DNA of 7,777 bases from CAYVQE01 sp964633205 (lineage in GTDB: Bacteria > Myxococcota > B64-G9): assembly GCA_964633205.1 (NCBI GenBank), contig CAZWFN010000220.1, positions 1-7,777 on the forward strand, written 5' to 3'. A model generated the notes under the pieces. It was not told where the DNA came from. It ran no database searches and saw nothing but the letters and a program-made list of their open reading frames with translations. The position numbers and the translations under genes were made by a program. Below, one piece after another: positions 1 to 6,189 of the stretch (position 1 is its first letter; each line of letters starts with the position of its first letter).

Positions 1-83
1 ATAGCACCAGGGTGCGGAGCGCGCCAGGCACTGGATCCTCCAACCGAGCAGCGATGCTGCAACACTCCGGAGTCGCCGCTGCC

Positions 84-112
84 TTGACCATTCGTCGCGA
101 TTCTGGTAGGAA
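84..112 (+). promoter_or_regulatory. Candidate sigma70-type promoter for the Cys-rich lipoprotein gene
   Basis: TTGACC (84-89) is followed, after a 17-bp spacer, by TAGGAA (107-112). A TG dinucleotide at 104-105 gives an extended -10 context. The -35 matches consensus at 5 of 6 positions, the -10 at only 3 of 6. A perfect 10-bp palindrome, ACTCCGGAGT (64-73), lies just upstream of the -35 and could be an operator. Transcription would begin near 119, leaving a leader of about 30 nt before the start codon at 150. This is read from the sequence only; no activity is known. Confidence 0.4.
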
Positions 113-136
113 TCGGGCCATGCGCAACCACACGAC

Positions 137-143
137 GAAGGAG
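137..143 (+). promoter_or_regulatory. Ribosome binding site that fixes the start at 150
   Basis: GAAGGAG lies 6 nt before the ATG at 150. In-frame ATGs further upstream (54, 120) and the frame opening at 12 have no comparable site. Starting at 150 also puts a positively charged n-region directly before the hydrophobic stretch of a lipoprotein signal, so this start is preferred. Confidence 0.75.
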
Positions 144-149
144 TGTCCC

Positions 150-980
150 ATGCTCATGCGTAGCATCCGATCGTTTAGCTGGCTCGCCATCCTCCCGCTG
201 GCCGCCGTCCTGGCCCTGGGCTGCGGTGGTGACGGCGACGGCGGCGACTGGGACTTCTGCGAGACCAACTGCCCGGCGGTGGTGGCGGCCGGCTGCAGCA
301 ACGGCCCGGCCGACCAGACCGAGTGCCTGGAGGGCTGCCAGGCGGCCGAGACCGCCTGTCCGCAGGCGTTCGACGACATGAAGCAGTGCGCCGGCAAAGA
401 CGCCAGCTACACCTGCGGCGACTATAATTTCCCGGAGGCGGCCGGCTGCCGGGACGAGAGCTACGCGCTGCAGGCCTGCATGGAAGACGGCGAAGCGTAT
501 TGCTATCTGGCCTGCCCGGCGGTGGTGGCGGCCGGCTGCAGCAACGGCCCGGCCGATCCGGGCGAATGTCTGGAAGGCTGCAACCAGGCGGCCGAATCCT
601 GCCCGACCGAGTTCGACGCCATGACCCAGTGCGCCGGCACCGACGCCAGTTACACTTGCGGTGAGTACGACAGTCCGCTGGCGGAAGGCTGCCAGGAGGA
701 GAGCTACGCGCTGCAGGCCTGCATGGAAGACGGCGACGCTTACTGCTACGCGGTCTGCCCGGCGGTGGTGGCGCCCGGCTGCAGCAATGGCCCGGGCGAT
801 CTGGGCGAATGCCTGGACGGCTGCAACGATGCCGCTTCGGGCTGCCCGGACGAATTCGCCGACCTGAAGCAGTGCGCCGGCACCGACGCCAGCTTTTCCT
901 GCGACGCCAGCGACTCGCCGGCGCCCGACGGCTGCACCGCCGAAAACGACGCGCTCAACGCGTGCATGAGCGAGCTGTAG
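150..980 (+). CDS. Lipoprotein with three tandem ten-cysteine repeats
   Basis: This is a 276-aa protein that I do not recognise as a named family. Residues 1-24 form a lipoprotein signal (charged MLMRSIR, hydrophobic WLAILPLAAVLA) ending in the lipobox LALGC, so Cys25 is the likely lipidated residue. A Gly/Asp-rich tether (26-36) follows. The body is three units beginning at Cys37, Cys118 and Cys199, exactly 81 residues apart. Each has ten cysteines spaced C-x3-C-x7-C-x9-C-x3-C-x6-C-x9-C-x8-C-x10-C-x9-C; the first two units are joined to the next by seven-residue linkers (MEDGEAY, MEDGDAY). Shared blocks include CPAVVA(A/P)GCSNGP, QCAG(K/T)DAS and A(L)(Q/N)AC. Outside the lipid Cys there are exactly 30 cysteines, consistent with five disulfides per unit in an oxidising periplasmic or surface setting. 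The domain is acidic. Role unknown; binding, adhesion or structural roles are possible. It is convergent with the following membrane-protein gene and appears monocistronic. Confidence 0.88.
   Translation: MLMRSIRSFSWLAILPLAAVLALGCGGDGDGGDWDFCETNCPAVVAAGCSNGPADQTECLEGCQAAETACPQAFDDMKQCAGKDASYTCGDYNFPEAAGCRDESYALQACMEDGEAYCYLACPAVVAAGCSNGPADPGECLEGCNQAAESCPTEFDAMTQCAGTDASYTCGEYDSPLAEGCQEESYALQACMEDGDAYCYAVCPAVVAPGCSNGPGDLGECLDGCNDAASGCPDEFADLKQCAGTDASFSCDASDSPAPDGCTAENDALNACMSEL
258..965 (+). repeat. Three in-frame 243-bp tandem repeats inside the lipoprotein gene
   Basis: The units start at 258, 501 and 744 with a period of 243 bp (81 codons) and no phase shift. Units 1 and 2 share uninterrupted identical tracts of 44 nt (270-313 and 513-556) and 38 nt (456-493 and 699-736). 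This is more identity than protein constraint alone requires and suggests recent duplication or gene conversion. Unit 3 is more diverged and ends with the gene after its tenth cysteine. Confidence 0.9.
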
Positions 981-1229
981 CCCGATGCGGCGCCAGCGAC
1001 CGGGAATCGCGCAGCCCGGTTGAAGCGGGGGGGCGAGCCCGCCGAATTCGATCTGCAGGGTCAATGGTTCGGCTTCGGCGATGAGCTGTTTTGCCCCTGG
1101 CTCGAGCAGCTGGGCCGGCGCACCTTCGCCGCCCGGGACCACTGCCCGGCGGAACTGCCCGCCGGCGAGAGCCAGCTGGAGGTCAGACCGGCGACCGAGA
1201 GAGTGCTCGCCTGGGCCATGCGGCAATAG
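981..1229 (+). pseudogene. Coding-like remnant or small gene behind the lipoprotein stop
   Basis: The frame of the Cys-rich gene stays open for 82 codons after its TAG (978-980), ending at TAG 1227-1229. From about 1038 the translation has a natural composition (segments DLQGQWFGFGDELFCPWLEQ and ERVLAWAMRQ) and mostly G or C at third positions, unlike the Arg/Pro/Ser-rich products of neighbouring spurious frames. The only early start is TTG at 1020, without a recognisable ribosome site. It does not continue the cysteine repeat, so readthrough is not the obvious explanation. It may be the tail of a gene that has lost its front, a small gene with a weak start, or chance. No family recognised. 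The remaining bases to 1244, between the convergent genes, show no clear terminator. Confidence 0.3.
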
Positions 1230-1244
1230 AGTCAGACGCCGTAC

Positions 1245-4200
1245 TCACGGCCGCCGGGCGCGGCGGATGAGCTGGCCGGTCCAGAGGATCAGGCCCAGGG
1301 CGGCCAGGGCGATGCCGAGCTGTATCCAGCCGGCGTGGCGCTCGCTCCAGGGGGCCGGGGCGGGTGGGGCGCTGGTGGCTGCGGCCCACTGCGGGTTGGG
1401 CGCCAGTCGGCCCAGCCGCACCGGGCGCGGCGCGGGCGCGGCGCCGCGGGCGCGCAGGGCGGCCAGGTCGTAGCGCGGGGCGCGATCGCCGGCGCGGCCG
1501 ATGTACAGTTCGTGCGCGCCGCTGCTGGCGGTGCGCAGGACGATGCGCCGCGGCCGCCAGAGCGCGGCCGCGCCCTGTATCTCCAGCGGCGGATCGTCGC
1601 CGTCGGCGATCAGCACCCGGGCGATGGGCCGGCCGGCCGGCTCCACCGGCACCCGCAGCCGGCTTTCCACCGCTGCAGCCGCGGCGGCCGGTGGGTCCGC
1701 GGCCGGCGGCTGCCGCGGCACCCGGTAGATCAAGCCCGAACCGATGGGAAACCAGGCCCGGCGCCGGGTGGTCGCCTCCACCTCGACCCGGCGCACGAAG
1801 GCCGCATCGGCCAGCTGCAGCGCGATGCCCTCGACCGGCAGCCCGGCCGGCAGCCGCAGCTGCAGCGCGGTGCGGCCGTCGCGGTGTTGCGGCGGGCCGA
1901 TGGGCTCCAGCGCCAGGCGCCGCTCGGCCGGCGCCGCGGGCGGCTGCGGCGCGAGGCGCGCCCGGGCGCTGCGCAGGCGCAGCCGCTGGCCGTCGGCGCC
2001 CGGCAGCAGGGTCAGGCGCAGGTAGCGCGAGCGGCTGGCCGGGTAGTGCAGGCTGTCGCGGCGGCTGCTGGCGCAGCGGCCGCCGACGTGGAAGACGAAG
2101 CCGCCGGCGGCCAGCAGACCCCAGCTGCGGCCGTCCGGCGCCGACTCCAGCCGGGTGCGGCGCAGGTAGTCGCGGCCGGCGATGTCGAGCACCAGGCTGT
2201 CGTGCACGCCGGGCGCCGGGCCGAGGTCGAGCACCACCCGGGTGGCGCCGTTTGGCAGCCACACCGGATCCAGCAGCCGGGCCGCGCGGCCGGCCGCGGC
2301 CGGTGGCGTGGCGACCGGCCGCCGGTCCAGCAGCTGCCAGGGCGTCTCGGCGCCGCCGGGGCCGCGGATGCGCAGGTCGGCCAGCCGCGCGCGGCTGGCG
2401 GCGTGCAGCGCGGGGTCGAGCTCGAAGACGTAGTCGCCGGGCGCGTCCACCCCGTGGATGGGCGCCACCTGCTGGTAGCGCTGCCAGTCGGCGGCCGCCG
2501 CCGGCGCCGCCGGCGCCAGCGCGGCCGCGGCCAGCACCAGCAGCAGCGCCCCGCCGGCCGGCCGCCGCGCCGGCGGCGGCGTGGCGTCGCCGGCCAGCAG
2601 CGAGCGGATGCGCGCCCCGTGGCGGCCGTAGAGGAAGGCGCCGGTCAGCAGCAGCCCGGCGATGGCCGCGCCGGCCGCGATGCGCTGCAGCGGCTCCAGC
2701 GCCCAGATGTCGTACAGGCCCAGCTTGGCCAGGGCCAGGCCGAACAGGCCCAGGCCCAGCCAGCGGTGCAGCCGGTCGCGCAGCCCGAAGCCGGCGCCCA
2801 GCAGCACCAGCGAGTACAGCCCCAGCACCACCGTCACCCCGGTGGCCAGCCGGGTCTGCTGGGCCGCCAGAGCCGCTTCCCAGCCGCGCAGCAGCGCCGT
2901 GAACTCCTCGGCCGGCAGCCCGGCCGGCACCGCCGGCGCCGCCGTCAGCAGCAGCCGCACCTCGCCCAGCAGCAGGCCCAGCAGGCAGACGTGGCCGGCC
3001 AGCAGCAGGCCCAGCGCCGCCCGGCGCATGGCGGGCCGCTCCCGCACCCGGCCGAGCTGCCGTGCGCCCAGCAGGCAGGCGACGCCCAGGGCGGCCAGGG
3101 CCCAGGCCAGCGGGTGGCCGAAGGGGGCCGGCAGCAGCGTGCCGCTGGCGCCGTGGCTGGCCCAGAACAGCGCCCGTTGGGCGTCCAGCCAGAGCAGGTC
3201 GAAGCCCAGCAGGCGCACCGCGGCCAGGCCCAGCACCACCAGGCTGGCCGCCAGCCAGCCCGGGTGGCCGGGCCGGCCCCGGTGGCGGCCGCGGGCGGCC
3301 AGCCAGGCCAGCACCGCGCCCTCCATGGCCCAGGTGACGGTCAGCCCCGGCCCGCTCAGCAGCAGGCCCAGCGCCAGGGTGACCAGGGCCAGCGCCAGGC
3401 CCAGCGGCAGCAGGGCGGCGTCGCGGTCGAACTCTGTGGCCGCGGTGCGCAGCATGCGCGCGCCCACCAGGGCGTAGACCAGCCCGGCGCCCAGGGCCAG
3501 CCCGGCCCGCAGCGGCCCGGCCGCGGGCGCGGTGGCCAGCAGGAACAGCGCGGCGAAGGCGCCGCCGGCGCCGGCCAGCACGGCCAGCCGGCCGGCGCTG
3601 GCGCGGCTGGAGCGGATGAACAGGTCCCAGGCCACCGCGCCGACCTGGATCAGGAACCACAGCGCCGCCACGGCCAGAAAGCCGTCGCGCGCCTCGGCTG
3701 CCAGCCCGCCGCCCAGGGCGCCGGCGCCCAGGCCCAGCAGCGAGGCGGCGAAGGCCGCCAGCAGCAGGCCCACCGAGGCCGCGCTCAGCGCCAGCCAGGC
3801 GTAGCCGGCCGCCAGCGCGGTGATCAGCAGGCCGAAGGGGCCGGGGTGGGCCGGGATCAGCCACAGGCCGGCCAGCGCGGCCAGGCCCAGCCCGGCGCCG
3901 CCGGCCAGCAGCCGGGTGACCAGACCGGATGGAGCGGATGGACCGGATAAACCGACCGCAGCGCGCAGCCGGGCGCCGCGGGCCGCGGCGCGCAGGCTGG
4001 CGGCGACGTAGATGGCCGCCAGGCCGCCGGTCAGCACCAGCATGGGCAGCAGGCGGCCGGGGGCCAGCCGGGTGGTGCAGGCGGCCAGCACGCCGAAGGC
4101 GGCCAGCATGGGCAGGCCCAGCCAGGCCACCTGGCCGCGGCCGAGCAGCAGCGCGGCGAAGCCCAGGCCCAGGCCGCACAGCACGGCGCCCAGCAGCAGC

Positions 4201-5525
4201 GGCTGGTCGAACAGCAGCCCGGCGGCCGCGGCGTGGGCGGCCACCGCGGCGGTCAGCGTCAGCCAGGTGGCCTGGCCGCGGCGGCCGCCGCGGTGCAGCC
4301 AGGCGCCGCAGCCGACCCACAGCCCGGTGAACAGCCCGGCGAACAGCAGCGGCAGCAGCCGGGCGGCCAGCGGGTGGTAGGCCCCGGCCAGCGCGGCCGG
4401 CGGCAAGTCGATGCGCCCCGGCGGCGGCGGCGGGCTGGGGTCGAAGAAGGTGGCGTACCAGCCGGCATACAGCGCCAGGCTGCCCAGCACCGCCACCCAG
4501 GGGGCCAGGCGAAAGCCCAGCCGCAGCGCCGCGGCCAGGGCGGCCGCGGTCAGCAGCAGCAGGTAGCTGAACAGGGCCAGCGGCCGGTCGACGCCGGTCG
4601 ACAGCATGACCGGGTTGGCCAGCGCCGCCAGCAGCGACAGCACCAGGATGGACTCGGCGCGGTGGACCAGCGCCAGCCCGCCGCCGACCAGGCACAGCCC
4701 GGCCACCAGGCCGAAGGCCAGGCCCACCGGCAGCAGGTGGTAGAAGGCCGCGGCGGCGTAGCTGGCCACCAGCAGCACGGCCAGGCCCAGGCCCAGCAGG
4801 CCCTGGACGAAGACCGGGTGCACCGGCTTGCGCCGCCGGAGCGCCAGCGCCTGGCCCAGCACCAGCAGCACCAGCCCGGCCGTCCAGCCCAGCCCCACCC
4901 GGCCCCAGGGGCCGATCCAGGCGTTGTCCACCATGTACTTGAAGAACCAGCCGGCCACCGCGATGCCCAGCAGCGCCCCGATGCGGGTCGACCACACCAG
5001 CCCGATGCGTTCCTCCCAGCTGCGCGCAGGCGCCAGCGGCCCGGCCGCAGCGCCGCCCCCGGCGGCAGCCGCCGCCGGAGCCGCATCCGCCGCGACGGTG
5101 TCCGCCGCGACCGGTTCTGCCGCGACCGCATCTGCCGCGACCGCATCTGCCGCGACGGTGTCCGCCGCGATCGCATCTGCTGCGACCGCATCTGCCGCGA
5201 TCGGTTCTGCCGCGACGGTGTCCGCCGGGACCGCATCTGGCGCGACCGGTTCTGCCGAGACTGTTGCTGCCGAGATGCTGCCTGTCGCGGTCGCATCCGC
5301 CGCGGCCGGTTCTGCCGCGACCGCATTCGCCACGGCAGCCGGCGCCAGCGGCCCGGCCGCGATGCGTTGCAGCTCGGCCCGCAGGCCTTCGATCGCGGCC
5401 AGCGCCCGCCGCGCGCGGCGCCTGGCCTTGACCGCGAGCACCGTGGCCACGATGGGCAGCACCACCAAAGCGGCGCCGATGGCGATCAGCACCAGCAGCA
5501 ACAACACGATCAGGCCGTCTCCCAT
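1245..5525 (-). CDS. DUF2339-DUF3999 fusion, giant polytopic membrane protein
   Basis: This 1426-aa protein starts at the ATG complementary to 5523-5525, preceded by AAAGGGG at 7-nt spacing, and stops at TGA (1245-1247). In order it shows: a membrane segment (about 4-32); a basic, coiled-coil-like stretch (33-56); a repeat linker (66-150); and the DUF2339 hallmark region with WEERIG at 170-175, RIGALLGIAVAGWFFKYMVD at 181-200 and IGPWGRVGLG at 204-213. Many hydrophobic segments follow to about 970, including the typical C-terminal block with ALAKLGLYDIW (931-941) and RIAAGAAIAGLLLTGAFLYGR (948-968). A signal-like helix (about 991-1012) ends in AAPAAAA. Then comes a beta-rich domain resembling DUF3999 (about 1013-1390: WQRYQQV, WLPNGATRVVLDLG, YLRLTLLPG, GLIYRVPR) and a final helix (about 1399-1417). 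The two parts are usually separate adjacent genes, as I recall; both lack an assigned function. The DUF3999 part should face the periplasm. GC is very high and the frame is unbroken. Confidence 0.87.
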   Translation of the reverse strand: MGDGLIVLLLLVLIAIGAALVVLPIVATVLAVKARRRARRALAAIEGLRAELQRIAAGPLAPAAVANAVAAEPAAADATATGSISAATVSAEPVAPDAVPADTVAAEPIAADAVAADAIAADTVAADAVAADAVAAEPVAADTVAADAAPAAAAAGGGAAAGPLAPARSWEERIGLVWSTRIGALLGIAVAGWFFKYMVDNAWIGPWGRVGLGWTAGLVLLVLGQALALRRRKPVHPVFVQGLLGLGLAVLLVASYAAAAFYHLLPVGLAFGLVAGLCLVGGGLALVHRAESILVLSLLAALANPVMLSTGVDRPLALFSYLLLLTAAALAAALRLGFRLAPWVAVLGSLALYAGWYATFFDPSPPPPPGRIDLPPAALAGAYHPLAARLLPLLFAGLFTGLWVGCGAWLHRGGRRGQATWLTLTAAVAAHAAAAGLLFDQPLLLGAVLCGLGLGFAALLLGRGQVAWLGLPMLAAFGVLAACTTRLAPGRLLPMLVLTGGLAAIYVAASLRAAARGARLRAAVGLSGPSAPSGLVTRLLAGGAGLGLAALAGLWLIPAHPGPFGLLITALAAGYAWLALSAASVGLLLAAFAASLLGLGAGALGGGLAAEARDGFLAVAALWFLIQVGAVAWDLFIRSSRASAGRLAVLAGAGGAFAALFLLATAPAAGPLRAGLALGAGLVYALVGARMLRTAATEFDRDAALLPLGLALALVTLALGLLLSGPGLTVTWAMEGAVLAWLAARGRHRGRPGHPGWLAASLVVLGLAAVRLLGFDLLWLDAQRALFWASHGASGTLLPAPFGHPLAWALAALGVACLLGARQLGRVRERPAMRRAALGLLLAGHVCLLGLLLGEVRLLLTAAPAVPAGLPAEEFTALLRGWEAALAAQQTRLATGVTVVLGLYSLVLLGAGFGLRDRLHRWLGLGLFGLALAKLGLYDIWALEPLQRIAAGAAIAGLLLTGAFLYGRHGARIRSLLAGDATPPPARRPAGGALLLVLAAAALAPAAPAAAADWQRYQQVAPIHGVDAPGDYVFELDPALHAASRARLADLRIRGPGGAETPWQLLDRRPVATPPAAAGRAARLLDPVWLPNGATRVVLDLGPAPGVHDSLVLDIAGRDYLRRTRLESAPDGRSWGLLAAGGFVFHVGGRCASSRRDSLHYPASRSRYLRLTLLPGADGQRLRLRSARARLAPQPPAAPAERRLALEPIGPPQHRDGRTALQLRLPAGLPVEGIALQLADAAFVRRVEVEATTRRRAWFPIGSGLIYRVPRQPPAADPPAAAAAAVESRLRVPVEPAGRPIARVLIADGDDPPLEIQGAAALWRPRRIVLRTASSGAHELYIGRAGDRAPRYDLAALRARGAAPAPRPVRLGRLAPNPQWAAATSAPPAPAPWSERHAGWIQLGIALAALGLILWTGQLIRRARRP
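3925..3951. repeat. Short 9-bp tandem repeat embedded in the membrane-protein gene
   Basis: On the + strand three 9-bp units follow each other: CCGGATGGA, GCGGATGGA, CCGGATAAA. A partial continuation, CCGACCGCA, follows. On the coding strand they encode a Ser/Gly/Pro-rich loop (about residues 525-534) between two hydrophobic segments. The block is less GC-rich than its surroundings and resembles an inserted short simple repeat. Being a multiple of three, it leaves the frame intact. Confidence 0.6.
5029..5048. repeat. 20-bp direct repeat, copy at the C-terminal side of the linker
   Basis: The + strand sequence GGCGCCAGCGGCCCGGCCGC is identical to positions 5341-5360. On the coding strand both encode the core of AAGPLAPA, here at residues 160-167, just before the DUF2339 hallmark region. 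The two copies are 312 bp (104 codons) apart and bracket the five-residue repeat linker. Confidence 0.9.
5076..5330 (-). repeat. Seventeen 15-bp repeats encoding a five-residue-repeat linker
   Basis: Residues 66-150 of the membrane protein fall into 17 consecutive pentads with no phase slip. The last 12 (91-150) fit [AP]-[DE]-[ATP]-[VIA]-[AP], with an acidic second residue in all 12; each Glu is followed by Pro and each Asp by Ala or Thr. The first five (66-90) are degenerate. The segment lies after the first membrane helix and a basic stretch, so the positive-inside rule places it in the cytoplasm. It is probably a flexible or extended acidic spacer. The 15-bp unit makes it prone to slippage without frame loss. 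This is not the pentapeptide-repeat protein family, which has a different motif. Confidence 0.85.
5341..5360. repeat. 20-bp direct repeat, copy at the N-terminal side of the linker
   Basis: Identical to 5029-5048; here it encodes AAGPLAPA at residues 56-63, immediately before the five-residue repeats. Recombination between the copies would remove 312 bp, including the whole linker, and keep the reading frame. Confidence 0.9.
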
Positions 5526-5532
5526 GACCGCA

Positions 5533-5539
5533 CCCCTTT
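5533..5539 (-). promoter_or_regulatory. Ribosome binding site of the DUF2339-DUF3999 gene
   Basis: On the minus strand AAAGGGG sits 7 nt before the ATG at 5525. It decides the start. The frame stays open much further upstream (to 6890), but that extension crosses the opposite-strand genes, has Arg/Pro-rich composition and would bury the N-terminal membrane segment. Confidence 0.7.
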
Positions 5540-5701
5540 CCCGAGGGCTCGCCGGACGTTGCTGCAAAGGCTGCGCCAGGCTGGTCCCCGCTGCCCGCCG
5601 GCGCCGACAAGCCCGCCGAAACGGCCGCTTGCAGCGCCGGCCGGCCCGGCCGCGTCCGCGCCGGCCGCGAAGCCGGCTACCCACCCGCCACCCGGCCGTG
5701 C

Positions 5702-5732
5702 TATCGTGGACCCGAATCGCGTGAGTCGGGTC
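5702..5732 (+). promoter_or_regulatory. 24-bp dyad and possible -10 in the divergent intergenic region
   Basis: The 257-bp gap between the two divergent start codons (5526-5782) is GC-rich and contains no gene that I can support. It holds an inverted repeat with perfect 7-bp arms GACCCGA (5709-5715) and TCGGGTC (5726-5732). The 10-bp centre is also largely self-complementary, giving 10 of 12 paired positions overall. Just upstream, TATCGT (5702-5707) could be a -10 element for the lipoprotein gene at 5783, but I find no matching -35. The dyad could be an operator shared by the divergent genes, or a hairpin in the leader of the rightward transcript. Confidence 0.4.
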
Positions 5733-5771
5733 ACATTCTCCGCCGTCGCCGCGCGGCCGGCGGGGCCTGCA

Positions 5772-5778
5772 GAGGTGG
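5772..5778 (+). promoter_or_regulatory. Ribosome binding site of the small GH31-tail lipoprotein
   Basis: GAGGTGG ends 4 nt before the ATG at 5783. It supports translation of this short gene from its own start and therefore argues that it is not simply dead sequence. Confidence 0.65.
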
Positions 5779-5782
5779 GAGC

Positions 5783-6115
5783 ATGCGAGCGCAAGCCATC
5801 GCGGCCTTGATCGGCGTGGGCCTGGGGGCGGTCGGCTGCGGTTCGTCCGGCGAGGCGCCGTGGCCGGACGCGGTGGCGGCGCAGGTGGTCGAGGTGCACA
5901 TTCCGCCGCGGGGCGAATGGGTCGACGCCTGGAGCGGCCAGACCATGACCCCCGGCCAGACCGTCCAGGTCGCCGTGCCCGAGCACAAGATCCCCATCTA
6001 CATCCGCGCCGGCAGCCAGGTCGACCTCGGCGACCTACCAGCCCGCTGGCAAAGCGCCCAACAGCGAACCCAAACCCCACCCGACCTGGACGCCCTGGCG
6101 GCCGAGGTGGAATGA
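5783..6115 (+). CDS. Small lipoprotein with a GH31 C-terminal-like beta-sandwich
   Basis: This is a 110-aa protein. Residues 1-18 form a signal peptide ending LGAVGC, so Cys19 is the probable lipidation site; Ala at -3 is a weaker lipobox than Leu. After a short tether (CGSSGEAPWPDAVAAQ), residues 35-84 closely resemble the conserved stretch after the catalytic barrel of GH31 alpha-glucosidases and xylosidases: VEVHIPPRGEWVDAWSG (36-52), then PGQTVQVAVP (57-66), then KIPIYIRAGS (69-78). In full-length enzymes this follows several hundred residues of barrel; none of the barrel or its catalytic Asp residues is present here, so no hydrolase activity is expected. A polar tail (85-110) ends the protein. 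It may be an in-frame internal deletion of a secreted GH31 enzyme, or a free-standing domain kept as a small envelope lipoprotein. The next gene starts 124 bp downstream. Confidence 0.75.
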   Translation: MRAQAIAALIGVGLGAVGCGSSGEAPWPDAVAAQVVEVHIPPRGEWVDAWSGQTMTPGQTVQVAVPEHKIPIYIRAGSQVDLGDLPARWQSAQQRTQTPPDLDALAAEVE

Positions 6116-6189
6116 GCTCCGCTGGCGTTTTGACGTCGCGGGCGCATCGTGATGGGGTATCGAATGAAGAGCACACCAGAGCCCAGATG

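Noticed and set aside
12..149. 46-residue N-terminal extension of the Cys-rich lipoprotein
   Set aside because: No ribosome site near the upstream ATGs, and it would bury the lipoprotein signal. The ATG at 120 falls at the predicted transcription start, but a leaderless start is less likely than the SD-linked ATG at 150.
1025..1042. GCGGG/CCCGC hairpin as terminator of the Cys-rich gene
   Set aside because: Short stem, no T-run after it, and it lies within the coding-like segment.
1335..3950. Plus-strand frame of 871 codons antisense to the membrane gene
   Set aside because: It is Gln/Ala/Gly/Arg-rich with no recognisable fold, matching the expected antisense translation of Leu/Ala-rich GC-rich sequence.
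5076..5330. CRISPR-like array from the 15-bp repeats
   Set aside because: The units are contiguous, in coding phase and lack spacers; there are no cas genes nearby.
1183..5610. A second minus-strand frame of about 1475 codons over the membrane gene
   Set aside because: Its product is Gly/Arg/Ala-rich with no domain pattern. It is a shadow that arises because stops are rare at about 80% GC; the other frame shows clear DUF2339 and DUF3999 motifs, membrane helices and an SD-linked start.
6130..6165. TTGACG and TATCGAAT as a promoter for the beta-helix gene
   Set aside because: The spacer is 22 bp, too long for a sigma70-type promoter, and no alternative pairing fits.
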